Positions 1-12,189 of a stretch of DNA of 64,000 nt are shown one piece after another; position 1 is the stretch's first letter; the number at the start of each line of letters is the position of its first letter. Position numbers and translations under genes: made by a program. Source of the DNA: Lytechinus variegatus (Eukaryota; Echinodermata; Echinoidea; Temnopleuroida; Toxopneustidae). The notes below the pieces were generated by a model. That model was given only the letters and a program-made list of their open reading frames with translations. It ran no database searches and was not told where the DNA came from. The stretch spans positions 52,523,195 through 52,587,194 of the forward strand of contig NC_054742.1 in the NCBI RefSeq assembly GCF_018143015.1. The letters are read 5' to 3'.

Positions 1-713
1 TATCACTGTAGTGATGGTAATATTTTCAGAAACACCAAGTTTAAAGACCAGCTTTGCACTAGATTTTCTGCTATTTAGTGAAAGGAGGTCAAGAAATTAT
101 GCATAAACAACACATTAGCTATTCTCTCCGAATATATTCTGTGTCACATAAAGCTATTTTAGGTACACACAATTTTAAGTGCAACTTGGACTTGGACATG
201 TTCGTGGTGCTAAATCAGATTCTCAATAATTTTATTACTAAGAATCTATTTGTCTACACATAGGCCCGTATTCTGAAGTCAGGTTTAACTTAGACCATGG
301 TTTAACTCTACTAAAAATATGGGGAGCCACAAATTCAAAAATTCTTGTTTGTATTGTATATTTCTTATGGTTGCTATCTTGTTTCCTTTCACTTTCATAA
401 TGAAGAAAAATACCTCAGATATCATTCATAGACAATTATGGACGATTTGAGTGTCAAATGAGTTAATAAATTGGATGTGTCTTGTTAGGGATTTGTGTCC
501 CTATTGGCTCTCTATATTGAAACCACAATTTTAAACCAGGGTTTAATTTAAACCTGAGTTCAGAATACGGGCCATATATTCCAATCCAAGTTAAGAATAT
601 TAATTTCACTGCTCCAGATCCTTAACCTAATCTTTTATCCCATTTCATTCCTGTTTATAATATTTCAGTCTCTCAGATTTACGACCATGCCATATTTTAT
701 TTCCCACTTTCAG
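1..713. other. Presumed CENPK intron or upstream sequence
   Basis: No exon could be recognised here apart from the miniature element at 263-573. A pyrimidine-rich stretch ending ttcccactttcag (701-713) is the splice acceptor of the first visible CENPK exon. Confidence 0.5.
263..573. mobile_element. Miniature inverted-repeat element, family GGCCCGTATTCTGAAGT
   Basis: A segment of about 310 bp starts with GGCCCGTATTCTGAAGTCAG and ends with the inverted form, CTGAGTTCAGAATACGGGCC. The inner ends (tttaacttagaccatggttt against aaaccagggtttaatttaaa) extend the terminal repeats to roughly 35-40 bp. Two more copies occur at 20378-20660 and 50938-51242, so this is a repeat family. No coding capacity is seen. 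It lies in the upstream part of CENPK, most likely in an intron. Confidence 0.8.
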
Positions 714-3700
714 TGCTTCCTAATGATCAAGTGATTTTAGAATCCTTGTTGAAAGAGGAGCTGCAAAAGAATGTTTCCCAGCTAGAGGAGTGTCTCTCTG
801 TGGTGGAAGGGAGACGGAGAGAGCTGGAAGATGATCTTGCCAGGTAAATACAGTAGTGACATGGAGTTACAGTCTCATTTAGAAAACTAGAGTTCTTATG
901 ATTTTAATGCCTCAGCCCACCTGGGCCCCGTCTTATGAAGAGTAGCGATTGATCCGATAAATCGCAACTATGGATGGCCAGCAACGTCAACATCTATAAT
1001 GCATGTTTGTTCAAAATATTTTCTAACTATGATGTATGTTCATGCATTCATTGTTTTCTTGAGAATTCACTGTGCTTTTTTTTGTTTACAAAGGACACGG
1101 TGCAAATTTCCTGTAGAAAAAAATTATGACACTGATGGATTTCCGTAGAGCTATGATTGATTGTATCAATCATAACTCTTTGTAAGATGGGGACCTGAAA
1201 TCTATGGCTACTTGAGGCATTGGGTTTTTGTGCAATTTTTTCATCTGTCGTTTTCATGATATTAAAGAATTGTTTGACATTGATGATTTGATAATTTGGG
1301 AGGTTATCAAGGTCAAAGAAAAGGTAATTTTTTCTATTGTCTCACAGTTCGACTTTTGTTGCCATCATGTTTGAATTCAATGGAATATGTGAATGTAATT
1401 ATCTGTATATCTGTCGGTTTGTCTGCCTAAAAAGATGTGGATATTCATCTATGTCTTTATAACTGTCTTTGCACTGCAGGCAAAATGAGTTATTATCACA
1501 ACATCAGGATATGAATAGAGCTTTAGAATCCAGATTGAGAGAAGCAAAAGAAGGAGGAGGAAAGAAGTCAAGGCTTAGTGAAGATGGGTATGTCACCAAC
1601 AGTTCTTATTCCTATTGTGGTATTATATTATTACAAGGGGACAGACATTTTAAGATACAAATGGTTAATGATATTCAGTATTTGTTGTAAGCTACTGAAA
1701 TCTGTGTATCTGATTGGCTCAGTGCAAAATGCCCAGGGAAATCACTATTTGTTCCATGAATGATTGAATGCATGTTACCAGTTGATGTCTCTAAAGGAAT
1801 CTCTTTTGTTGACAATGTTTGTGCACAGCTTCCTTAATATGGCCCTGTACTCTGATCATAAAGAAAATACAATTTTACTAAATAAAATTATTTACCAATT
1901 ATCATCATTCAAAGACCATTCAATTGAAGGAAGAGTAATGCTAAAGTTAAAGAATATGCTCTTGGTCATTACAAAATTCATAATTTAAGGAGAATTCTGG
2001 CAAGATATGTTCGAGTGAAGCATTCTTATTAAATAGTGTTATACATGTACAATCCAAATTACTTGTACTTCTATGGAGAAAGAAATGGACTCTCCTTTGG
2101 GAGCTGTATTGTCAGCTTATTTTAATAAGGAGTTTTCCTATTGAATTAAAAACCAGACAAATGATTTTAAACAAAAAAATTCTTGATTCTTATTTTGACT
2201 TTCAGTAGTTGTGTGTGAAATCGTAGGAATTTTATTTTTTTTCCAGCGTTTGACTTACCATACAATCAATGTGTGTGCATTCAAAATTGATCTCTATAGA
2301 TTATAGATACAGTCAGTGGTGTGAATTACAGTCATTGGTGTGCATACCTTAACAGATGTCACCCAGGCTAATGCAGATACATGGTGTGAAACTTATTGAC
2401 ATGTTTCACATGAAAAATAATTTTCAATACTTATTGGGGCATTACAAGAAACTTTGTTCAATTCCAAATCAATTGAATATCCAAAAATCAAGCATTGATT
2501 AAATGCAATTTTGTTGATGATTTTCATGTATTATTACATTTAAACTTCCTTGGTGTTTTACTTGATTGAATGTGTAAATAAAACTCCCCTTTTATGTAGT
2601 TAATATTTTATATTATTTTTTTTTTCTTCCCAGTCAAATAAAGATATTGAAGAGGAAGCAGGAGAAAGCCCGTGAAGTTCACAAGGTTCTCCTGAATCAG
2701 ATAGGAAACTTTGTTGGAAAACATTTCCCCTTGCCTGATACATCAAAGAAGCGACAGGTATGTCTTTCTGATTGTTTTGTAAAGTTCCCTGAAAGAAGAT
2801 ATTCAAGCTTCTAGACAATAGGACTGTAGTACTGGATTTACGTAAATACTTCATAACCATAACCGTTTTGCTAGCTTTTTAGTACCTCCACCCACAGTAG
2901 GTGAGAGTCATTATTTTTGTTCTGTTTTTTTTAATATTCTTAAGACTTTTTTTACCCACCAATTTTGTGTAATGTGAGATTTACCAATCTTAAAATGTAA
3001 TTTTAAACAGTAAATTAGAGTACAATTTCGTAAATTTCATTGAGACTTTATAGAGAAAGGATTACAGGGGACAGTTAGTTGTAATGATGGGTATTTATAG
3101 TACATGACAAAACATCTATCAATAAATTGAAAAAGTAAAAGAGGAGCTCCATGATATTTGTTTTATTTTATGTGTGTGTGTGTTTGTAAGGGAATTTAGA
3201 GATTGAGCTACTTGTAATGCTGGGGAAAGGAGCATAAAAGAGTGTGGGTCAAAAAGGATCACTCATGTATCTTCATATTTTTGTACTTACAGGCAGAACA
3301 GATTCAGTACAAATCACTCCTAGAGATAATTGAGGTATACTTGCTTTAATTTTGATATGAAATGAATCAGGAATTATTTGATTATTCAAAGATATTGCAT
3401 GAACTTTTTTTTCTATGGCCCAACTCATTTCTTTGTATAAAAGGCATCTTATTTCTTAGGTTTTAAACTGTTCAATATTATATCATCTTTTGTGAAGATA
3501 CAGTACACATGATCATTATACGGTAATAGATTATTGCGTTTCTTTGAATAGATTTTCTGTAATTGTTTTTATACCAATTCAAAGGCAACCGTTATATTGA
3601 ATGTTGTAGGTTTATCAGTTAGGTTTCTGTTTGGTGACATTGTTTATAAATACTTTCTTATCTCTCAATTTTTTTCAAACTCAGATATTCATGTCTAATT

Positions 3701-4009
3701 TGTTTTGAATAATTGTTCGTGATGATAGTAATGATAGTCAGAAACACTCCTGTGAATTTAAAAACTTTTGACAATTTTCGCACCCAAGATACTATATTTG
3801 TTTGCTAATCAATGATACAACAAATTTCTTCTTTCTCTCTCTTTTTCAAGATCTTGATGAACAAAGGGATGGATGGTGGCACTGATCCATATGTTTTCAT
3901 GCATGAAACATTTTGGCCTCCTTACATAGAACTCTTACTTCGCTGTGATATAGCATCCAGACATCCACAAGATGCCAACCGTATAAGACTGGTACCTCTC
4001 CATCTCTAA
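714..4009 (+). CDS. CENPK: Centromere protein K (CENP-K), 3' part of gene
   Basis: CENP-K is a subunit of the CENP-H/I/K group of the constitutive centromere-associated network, which links CENP-A chromatin to the outer kinetochore. Five coding exons are visible: 714-843, 1480-1587, 2634-2757, 3293-3334 and 3851-4009 (TAA at 4007-4009). All are bounded by AG/GT and their phases join cleanly into about 187 residues. The first two exons encode a charged, heptad-like coiled coil. The third gives a segment with GNFVGKHFPLPD, matching the vertebrate DHFPLPD region. The last exon ends with FWPPYIELLLRCDIASRHP and then DANRIRL, the family signature near the C-terminus. Vertebrate CENP-K is about 270 aa, so roughly 80 N-terminal residues should lie upstream of the window or in unrecognised exons before 714. 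The last exon is followed by degenerate copies of itself. Family identity is secure; the 5' end is missing. Confidence 0.93.
923..1195. mobile_element. Miniature inverted-repeat element in CENPK intron
   Basis: The left end gggccccgtcttatgaagag is mirrored by the right end, which reads ggtccccatcttacaaagag on the other strand. Both continue into related GATTGAT..CAATCAT stretches over about 50 bp. The element is about 273 bp with no coding potential, between CENPK exons ending at 843 and starting at 1480. Confidence 0.65.
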
Positions 4010-4039
4010 ATATGGTTAACTCTACAAAACTGGAGTGTT

Positions 4040-4440
4040 ATATTCACATAGAACTTTTACTTCACTGTGCCAGCATCCAGACATCTGTAAGAAGAAGCCA
4101 GGCAACTGTATCAGACTGGTTTTTCTCCATCTCTAAATATGTTGGTTAATAAACTCTGAACAGCGGGAATATCAATGTTTTGCAGTCTTACATTGCTGCA
4201 ATACCATCTTGACATCCCCAAGATACCAACCAGGGGAGCATTTCATCAACATTTCTGTCCGACAAGTCGTCAATTCTGACAACTTCCCTTGATTTTGATT
4301 GACTGAGCACTGTTCATATGGTAATTGTCGGATAAATGGGACTTGTCAGATAAAACGTCCAAGTCTTTTCATGAAACGCTCCCCAGGCTTGATGCCAATT
4401 GTATCAGACTGGTTCCTCTGAATCCTCTCCACATTGAATG
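4040..4440 (+). repeat. Degenerate tandem copies of the last CENPK exon
   Basis: Downstream of the CENPK stop the exon text recurs in decayed form. Copy 2 (about 4047-4163) carries catagaacttttacttc, gcatccagacatctgtaaga, gtatcagactggt and then ctccatctctaaatatg. These match the true exon between about 3926 and 4015. Copy 3 (about 4171-4440) carries tacattgctg, gacatccccaagataccaac and, after an inserted element, gatgccaattgtatcagact. The unit is about 120 bp. The copies contain stops and indels, so they are non-coding relics of a tandem duplication. Confidence 0.75.
4233..4384. mobile_element. 152 bp miniature inverted-repeat element inside the third CENPK-exon relic
   Basis: The left end is ggggagcatttcatcaacat and continues into a gtccgacaagtcg motif. 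The right end is its inverted partner, ending cttttcatgaaacgctcccc and preceded by gggacttgtcagata. It interrupts the third relic of the CENPK exon, between gataccaacca and gcttgatgccaa. It therefore inserted after the duplication. Confidence 0.8.
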
Positions 4441-4539
4441 ATAGACCCTGAAGAGTTGAGGCTTTTACATTGCAACATGATGTGTCAAGCCTTTCTAAAT
4501 GGAACGGAACTACTATAATGCGAAGTTCGCTTGCTGTTG

Positions 4540-5170
4540 TATTGACCTTTGACTTGTTGACTTTATCTCAATAGAGACCTTTCGTTTTCTGTGACGAGCC
4601 ATGTGGACGTACGAGATTAAGGAATTTTGGGAGCGCTGCGCATGCGCGAAGTAATCTGTGATGAGCCTTTTCGTTCACTGCCCAAATCTGTGACTGGTAT
4701 TTGAGGGTTTTGACGTTCGGTGTCATAGTGCTCGAACGAGCGCTAGTTCGTACATGATGACGTCATCCAAGCTTAGCAAAAATGAATGAAGCCGCATCAA
4801 CATTCGAGTTTCGTTGATTCAGCAGGGCTGGTAAACTGCAAATTACTGCTTGTTACCAGCTTTTCAGACACTGCATATCCAATAGGTAATTCATGTTTTA
4901 TTTCCAAACAACTGTGTTTTTTTTGCTTTTTGCACATGAGTGCATATGTTGCACCCCACAGTCACCCCACCAGTTTGTAGTATGATGCTACGCCTGATTC
5001 TCTGGACCGCTCGCTATCACGCTGGTATATGCTGTGGCCTGGTACGGGTACGTCGACTTAAATCAAAACTGTTTTCATCAATGTACGAACGTGATACTGA
5101 ACGAGCGGTGTCACCACTTCCGGTGAACTAGGAATACGTTGCAGTCGCAGACAATCGAAAGCGTACTTAT
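4540..5170. other. GC-richer block with NRF1-, CRE- and ETS-like motifs and internal inverted repeats
   Basis: This block stands out from the AT-rich surroundings. It contains TGCGCATGCGCG (4637-4648, a textbook NRF1-type palindrome) and TGACGTCA (4758-4765). An ETS-like acttccggtg lies near 5116-5125. The stretch agttcgtacatgatga near 4745-4760 is mirrored by tcatcaatgtacgaac near 5076-5091. That symmetry suggests a mobile element as readily as a promoter. No gene starting here was recognised on either strand. Confidence 0.35.
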
Positions 5171-6449
5171 ATCAGGTTGTGGTGTGCCTGATCATGCGCA
5201 TGCATCCAGTATGGACATTTGCTCTGATGCATATAGATGTGAAGGTTTCGTCAAACAGAATTAATGAGCACTGAAAGATGGTTAATTGCCTATCATTTGC
5301 AGTCTTCTTGAGCATTTGTAGAATCCAGCTGTTTTTTGTTTTTTTACACTACCCAAATCATTAAAATTTAATGCAGTCAAGAATTCCTCCAATACTGAAT
5401 ATGCACATCAATGTGAAATGTAGAAATTTTATTGCTTTCACTGTCATCATTCAGTCCCAAAATTATTTTATCATATTATGTTGCTTTAATTACATTTTAT
5501 TGCTTAATTTTCTCTGAGACACACTGCTAATTCTTAAATTTCTCTCAGAGTTTATATCTCGGTGCAGTACATGTATATTTCTATGGGAATTAAAAAAAGA
5601 CTGGTATCACTTCTCTTTGACCAAGACTGCCCTCAATGGCTTATTGATATCAGATTGTGATGGCTGGTGGTTAAGGTTTTTTTTTACACCAGTCACTTTT
5701 GTGGTGATCAGATTTTGCAAACCTGCTAACACCCTTGACATTGCTGAATAGATTTAGGGTCAACAGTTACTTTTTACAATGTATAGTCTAGTCAGTTGCA
5801 GTTATGAGAAATGATATAACTCTCACATTTCAGAATACTCATTCAGTCAGATGAATACTTATTCACATTGAGAATTATGGAAATCAGAGCAAACAAGAAT
5901 GGCCACAATGCAGATTTGATTGTGATTACATCTGACAACTTTATTACTTTCTTGTTTTCCACATTACCAATTTTAAGAATAATTTGCTCAGAGAAATTTC
6001 ATTGGGAATATTATGTGCTTGAACAACAATAACCATATTTTTGTGGTTTTCCCTCTTATTCAGCTGTGGTTGTTTTGTCCAGTAAGGTTGTTGCATACTA
6101 CCTGAATGGAGAAACATGGGTGGAAAGCTTTGCCAAATAAACAATGACCAAAACATGATCTAGGGTTGTAGGTTCCATCAATGTGAAGCAAGAAATACTA
6201 TCAATGTTATTTTTTCTGTGCCAATTGCTTTCCAAATTTTGAATTCTTAAGAAATTATAAAAATTAGTCAATCTTTTCTGCATATGCTTCAAAACATGTA
6301 ATCAAGCTCCATTCACATACAATATCATATAATTCAAGCCAGTGAAAAACACAATAAATCCCCAACTTCAAGGCTCTCAAATTTGAATGTTTCTAAATCA
6401 AAGTCAGTAGTGTAATGCTTGAAACTTACATTGTTGTATTTTGCCTCCT

Positions 6450-6602
6450 GGGGCCTGTTGCATAAAACTTTTTACCTGAGAAAACTTGTAAAAACTGAAA
6501 ACTAAGGTTAGTCTGATTTCTGCCATTGACTTTAACTCGGCAAAAACTCTGGTTTAAACAACCCGAGTTTTCTCAGGTAAAAAGTTTTATGCAACGGGCC
6601 CC
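6450..6602. mobile_element. 153 bp miniature inverted-repeat element
   Basis: The ends are ggggcctgttgcataaaact and its inverted partner agttttatgcaacgggcccc. The terminal repeat extends through the tttttacctgagaaaac stretch, so most of the element can fold into one hairpin. No coding capacity. Confidence 0.8.
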
Positions 6603-6913
6603 TTGTGGCTTTCAAATAATGTATAGGTTTATTGACTTCCAATATGAGCTTTAATTTTGTTTGTATGTATGGAAAGTATGACTGATCAAGGAATGTATTG
6701 GTGGTCATATTATTTTGCATTTGACATTTCCTGCTTGAATAGTTTATCTTTATATTAATCTCAGTTATCTAAAAGCTGGTTTCAATTTGACCCCATTCTC
6801 ATCTACTTAAACTATTTTAGTGGAAACCAATTTAGTAGAAATCAGTTTTTTAATGTGTAGTGGGGATGCTTTAAGCGATCTTAAGTGGACTTCCATGGAC
6901 AGTTTTTCCTGGT

Positions 6914-7671
6914 TTAACCCTAAAAAGACTGGGGGCTGATTCAGCCCCCCCTCGACATTTTCCGCGATAAATCTGCCGCGCAAATTTTTTTGACCGCGTC
7001 GCTCGCTGACTTTTTACTTTCAAGTCTCGCGCAACTTTTGAGACCAAAATTGTGACCCCCGGGTACGCGGTTCCGAAATTACGCAACATTTCGTAAGTGC
7101 ATGCAGACCCAAAATTACTCAAAAACGTGAATTTGTGTACAAATCCAATGCAAATAGTGTTTTAGCCAAAATTCATAAATGTATCATTATTTTTCCTTTT
7201 ACTGCTTAAAATCAATTGATTTTATCTTTTTTATGGTCAAAATAAAGTCCCCAACAATTTCCATTGAAAAAACAATAAAAAACAAAAAGTCGAAAAACAA
7301 GGAAATACATAAGAAATTTAGAAAACAATAGAATACATAAGAAAATAAATGTGATGTTTGAAATTTTTTTGAATAAATTTGATCAGATGCCTATCTAGAG
7401 TATGTGAAACAAAAATTAGCATTTCAGGGGCATTATTTTATTAATTAGAGCAAACTTATGATTTTACGCATAAATTAGCATAATTAATGAGACATGAGAT
7501 TTTTTGCAGAATTTGATGTTATAGTCTTGTAGATAATGCCATGGGTAAGGCGTGTGCCAATTTTCGTCACGATCGCGCGATCGATGGCCGAGATCATAAG
7601 GGGGGGCTGAATCAGCCCCCCCCCCCCCAGTTTTCTTAGGTGTCGAAATAGCCCAGTCTATTTAGGGTTAA
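6914..7671. mobile_element. piggyBac-like miniature element (TTAA-flanked, CCCTAAA ends)
   Basis: Both ends read inward from TTAA: left TTAACCCTAAAAAGACT, right, on the other strand, TTAACCCTAAATAGACT. A second inverted pair, gggggctgattcagcccccc, lies just inside each end. TTAA target duplication with CCCT-starting ends is characteristic of the piggyBac superfamily. At 758 bp with no transposase frame it is a non-autonomous derivative. The superfamily call is inferred from the ends alone. Confidence 0.75.
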
Positions 7672-9129
7672 GGATTTTTAAGGACTGAGGACACAACCTT
7701 GCGAACTTCGCACGGAAGTATGAGATGTGTATGTTGGACAAACTGCTTAGTAAACACTTTGTCTACGATGCAGTTTCAAATTTTGCATGAAACATGCCAC
7801 TCCAATGAGAGCATTCCCAGAGCAACAAGACAAATTTACTTAAGTTGTTCTGGAAACCAGTTTAAGATATGGTAAAGAGGACACTAGCAAACCAGTTCAA
7901 GAAAGTAGATTAGAACAGGGTCTTTAAGTAAATAGAAAGTGGCACAAAGTCTTCAATTTTTTTGTTAACCAGACCAAGTAAATAGTGATGACACAAGAAT
8001 GAAATATAGAGTTGCCCAAGTTTTAATCTCCAAAATTATTTTTTGACTTGGGCCATTATTTGACTTATCCATATAGTAGGGAAGTTCTTCACCTTATATC
8101 AGGCCTCTGGTATAGTACTAGAAATATTTTGTAGAAATATGAAGAAAACAAATGATGTAATGATTCTCTGAATCTTTGTAAATATTTTTTTTTCTTATAT
8201 ATCTATATGTATATAGTTGAAAGGTATGTTATTTTGATCATCACATGGATATGCTCAAAGAGAATCACTTAATAAAATCTTGTGCCATTCAATATATTCA
8301 TAAGTTATTTCAAAATCATAGTTTGTTTATAATTCAAAATAGAATATCTTTCTGTTCTGAAGAAAATCAAGACAAACCTTGCCCAATTTCTATAACAAAA
8401 TTTGGCTTTTCACTTAAAATCGACCTAGAATCATTCAGCCTCAGAACTTACATTGATATATTACCTATGGATACCGGTAATCTTTTTCTTGAGAAACACC
8501 CACAGAATATTTTCAGATCTGAATTCAACTTCAAAGTTTCACAAGTATTTCAAAGATAATAAGATGGCAATCTGTTTACTGCTATCCAGTTCCTGTTGAT
8601 TATTTTAATATTCTATATCATAGCTCATCTGATTATTGACCTTATACTGTCTTATCCAGATTCACATCACTAAAATATCCCAGTTGTAGATCCATGGGAT
8701 TTTGTGAGAGGCCCACTCCCCCCCCCCCCACTTGAAAAAAAGGAGGGATAGGGAGAGTGGAAAGAGAAGAAAGGGAAAATGGAGAGAGGGAGAAACAAGA
8801 ATAATGGTCAAGGTGAGAGAGAAGAAAAGCAGGGGGGGTTAAGAAAAAAAGGACAGCCTCTGTGCATCAGCCTTAATTGGCTCAGTCAATGTCTCTGCTT
8901 CAATTAATTGTTCACAACCAAGCGGAAGAATGAAACACCAGAGTTGGGGCATCTAGTGACCACCAAGTTGCGTCCAACGGCAGATTCAGTGACCATGACC
9001 ATTCACCAACAGACACCAGTTGGTAACATTAAAAATCAATATTTACCAATAACTTGTACAGTATATCTTACAGAAACATCTTTCTCTGATGATTACATCG
9101 GATCCAACTTCAAAATTTGTTCGAATTTT

Positions 9130-9197
9130 CTCTTGCAATCATGATTACAGACTTGCAATCATGATTACAGACTGGCAATCATGATTACAAACTTGTA
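9130..9197 (+). repeat. Three-copy 21 bp tandem repeat
   Basis: The word cttgcaatcatgattacaga is repeated three times in a row with one or two substitutions in the last copy (tggcaatcatgattacaaac). It is a short minisatellite in non-coding DNA. Confidence 0.85.
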
Positions 9198-10861
9198 ATA
9201 ATTTAGATCACATTCAAATGCTTTAATTTCAATTACTTACTTTAATATAATGTAACATTTTCAAAGATTTTTTTAACAATCGTTTGTATAATTCCCTGAA
9301 AATCAATGTCAAAATTCAAAACTTTTAATATTCATCTGATATATGTTTAAAACATTTTATAAAAATTTCAAGAAAGTCAGTTAAATTAGAGAAATGTAAT
9401 TTCCACTTACAACTGACTTTCAGAAAACAGGCTTAATGGTTACATTGCATATGTATCTGGTGTCATGGCTGTAAGAAACTGCAGCTCAAAATCGGCAGCA
9501 ATTGCTGTTTTCCAATTAATGTAACTGAAGATATTTGTCTTCAAAATGATAATGGCAATTCTCTTCTTTTCACTGCAATGTGCACATGGCTTATGTGCCA
9601 ACCAAAATAAAAAAGAGGTGTATAAAATATCCACTGAGAACTACAGGCACACAACCTCTTGCCCTAAAACATCCAAAGCAGCTGGCCAAAAGCAAACATT
9701 CGATGCACACAACAATAATAGGACCTGTTCAAGGCAAGGTGCAATCACTGCCCAGACTATTTGGAACAGCAAAAGTGATGTAAATGAGCTAGTCATCAAT
9801 GCCACATAAGAAATTCTTCTCATTGCTATGTATAAAACTTCCTCTCTTTTGGCATCCTGGCTTGCATACAGGCTAAGATCAATATAAAATGCAAGCAATC
9901 AATGTGACATCAATAATTTATTGGACCTCAAGAGTGCTTCATATGTTATTATCATTTCCCTCGCCTTGCCCCCCCCCCCCTTCTCCCTCTCTCCCACTAT
10001 AAAAATCACTTTCCAGTCCCAGTATCTCATTAACATCATCCTTTCCCTCACAAATTGCAACACTCCATGGCTTTTGTAATAGGGAAACAAACACACATTT
10101 GTTCATTTCAAATAACTCAAGTTTTTAATGAAATTTGCTGATCCTGACATCAGCATTTTCAGATTCACAATGACCTTCCATACCATAAAATGAACCTCAA
10201 GTGATGAAAATATCATCAAGAGCAAAAATGTTTCTTCAAATAAACATGTACAAATAAGAATGGTGGGCTGTCATCATATTTAAGCATTTTTAAGGACAGC
10301 TCGATTATAAAAAGCTGCATTTCAGAATGATACCAATGACAACCTCATTGACATAAGGGATGCTTCAGTATAAACATGCAAATACTCATCAATATGAAAA
10401 ATTGCCACTTGATCAAATACTACAACAATCAACAACAAGCAGCTCCCCTAATGACGTGTGGACTAAATTGCCTTTTAGGTAATGTATCAATTTGCATAAA
10501 TTTCAATGATGTCCAAATTAGAATGAAGGGTATTCAATTGCAGACTTTACACTGATCCTACATCACAGAAGTAAGTATGACATATATTATAAATAATTCC
10601 CATGTCGATCCGACAAACACAATGACATACATGTAATTATATTTCTTTTAAAGAGTTCACATAAATATAGGCATGTTGACTTCGTATTGTAGATCAATGT
10701 CAAATCAATCTTGATTTACAATGTAGGTGAGGTTTCCTTAATCTTCCAAAATATCCACTATTGTTTTCAATTTCAAATATTTTTAATGATGTAGTTAACT
10801 CTTTGCATATAATATATTGTAAAATATTCTCAGAAAAGTTCATAGTCCTTCAGAACACATT

Positions 10862-10867
10862 TTTATT
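10862..10867 (-). terminator. Poly(A) signal of UQCC6
   Basis: AATAAA on the minus strand sits 7 nt after the UQCC6 stop codon, implying a very short 3' UTR. Confidence 0.6.
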
Positions 10868-10874
10868 GTGTGTG

Positions 10875-12189
10875 TCATGAAGCACTTTTTTCTTTCTTCT
10901 TCCTCTCTTCTCTCCTCTTAGCTTCATCTCTCATCCTTCCCAACTCTCCAAGGGCTGGAGGAATATCTGGTATCTCCTGCATTAAAAAAAAAGATTGTTA
11001 AAAGGTACCAAAAATATTGTAGACATTCCAAACCAGTGAATCATACCTGAGTGGTAGAACCTGAAGAAACTAATAACTGCCATCAAAGGTAACTACCATG
11101 GCAACAGGAATCAATTGCCAATCAAAATACAGTACTCAATGGAAGTTAGCATCAATGGCAAAGTTATATATCAATTCTAAGTTTTAAGCAACAAGACCAG
11201 TGCAAGCTGGATTAACTTACAAATTATCCAACAAATCTTTGGTAGTCTTGTTAAAGGTCAAGTCCATCTCAGAAAAATCAGACAAGCACAATGCTGAAAA
11301 TTTCATCAAACTCGGATGTAAAATAAGAAAGTTATGACATTTCAAAGTTTCGCTTATTTTTATCAAAATAGTTATATGAACGAGCCAGTTACATCCAAAT
11401 AAGAGAGTCGATGATGTCACTCACCATTTTTTTTGTTTTTTATTGTTTGAATTATACAATATTTTAATTTTTATGAATTTGACGATTAGGACCTCCTTGC
11501 CTGAAGCACAAAATGTTAAAATAATGGAATGCCACGTGTTCAGGGAGGAATGAAACTTCATTTCACATGACAATGACGAGAAAATAAAAATATTTCATAT
11601 AATAAAATACAAAAGAAATAGTGAGTGATGTCATCAGTTCCTCATTTGCATACCGACCGAGATGCATACAACTGTTTTGTGAAATGAAGCGAAACTTTAA
11701 AATGCCATAACTTTCTTATTTTACATCCGATTTTGATGAAATTTTCAGTGTAATGCTTGTTGAATTTTTCTCTTTTTATTCAAATCAAGTTTTTGTTGGG
11801 GTGAACTTGTCCTTTAATGGGTTGGGCCGTTGGGGGACAAGCAAGATCAAGATCTACTTTTATGTGTTTTTTTTATTATAAGTGTCTTATTATTTTACAA
11901 TCAAATCAAAATACTTCAAATGAAATATAGACAATGGATGTCAAGATGAACCCTAAGCATTTGATATGGGATGAAGACAGACATATTTCATTTTTTTTTT
12001 ATTTGATAAGAGCAACATACTTCAAGAAGTATTAAGACAAGACAATAGAGAAATAAACAAATAACAAACAATTCATCTTACCAGTTCCGGCTTATAATAT
12101 GAATGTACCATCTGAGCCCCTAGGAACATGGTCAGCATACTGGCCGTCATGAACTTGAGATATGGGAACCAGTCAACACCTGCCGGCAT
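10875..12189 (-). CDS. UQCC6: Ubiquinol-cytochrome c reductase complex assembly factor 6 (BRAWNIN)
   Basis: UQCC6 is a single-pass inner-mitochondrial-membrane microprotein needed for early assembly of respiratory complex III, in the cytochrome b module. There are two coding exons: 12082-12189 (ATG at 12187-12189, donor gtaag) and 10875-10976 (acceptor gcag, TGA at 10875-10877). They join in phase 0 to give 69 residues; human UQCC6 has 71. The start MPAGVDWFPYLKFMTAS and the run GAQMVHSYYKPELEIPDIPP align directly with the vertebrate family (MPAGV, VVHRYY, IPEIPP). Residues about 10-28 form the membrane helix, followed by a proline segment and a Lys/Arg/Glu-rich tail. An AATAAA follows the stop by 7 nt. 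The start codon is 132 nt downstream of the UQCC5 stop on the same strand. Confidence 0.94.
11251..11817. mobile_element. TTAA-flanked miniature element, AGGACAAGTCC family, copy 1
   Basis: It is bounded by TTAAAGGTCAAGTCCA on the left and ACTTGTCCTTTAA on the right. Inside each end is the shared motif gatgtaaaataagaaagtta (inverted at the far end). Three more copies of about 580-600 bp are at 34063-34664, 39770-40346 and 46329-46927. This copy lies in the single UQCC6 intron. Confidence 0.85.

Larger units (their letters stand above)
5171..10861. other. Intergenic region between convergent CENPK and UQCC6
   Basis: No gene was recognised. The region holds the inverted-repeat elements at 6450-6602 and 6914-7671 and a three-copy 21 bp tandem repeat at 9130-9197. 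Homopolymer runs of C and purine-rich stretches occur near 8709-8850. The longest open frame (8245-8559, plus strand) has low-complexity AT-driven composition and no recognisable domain. It was not annotated as a gene. Confidence 0.6.

Noticed and set aside
8245..8559. 104-codon open frame on the plus strand
   Set aside because: AT-driven composition, no recognisable domain, no splice or family support. It lies in repeat-rich intergenic DNA.
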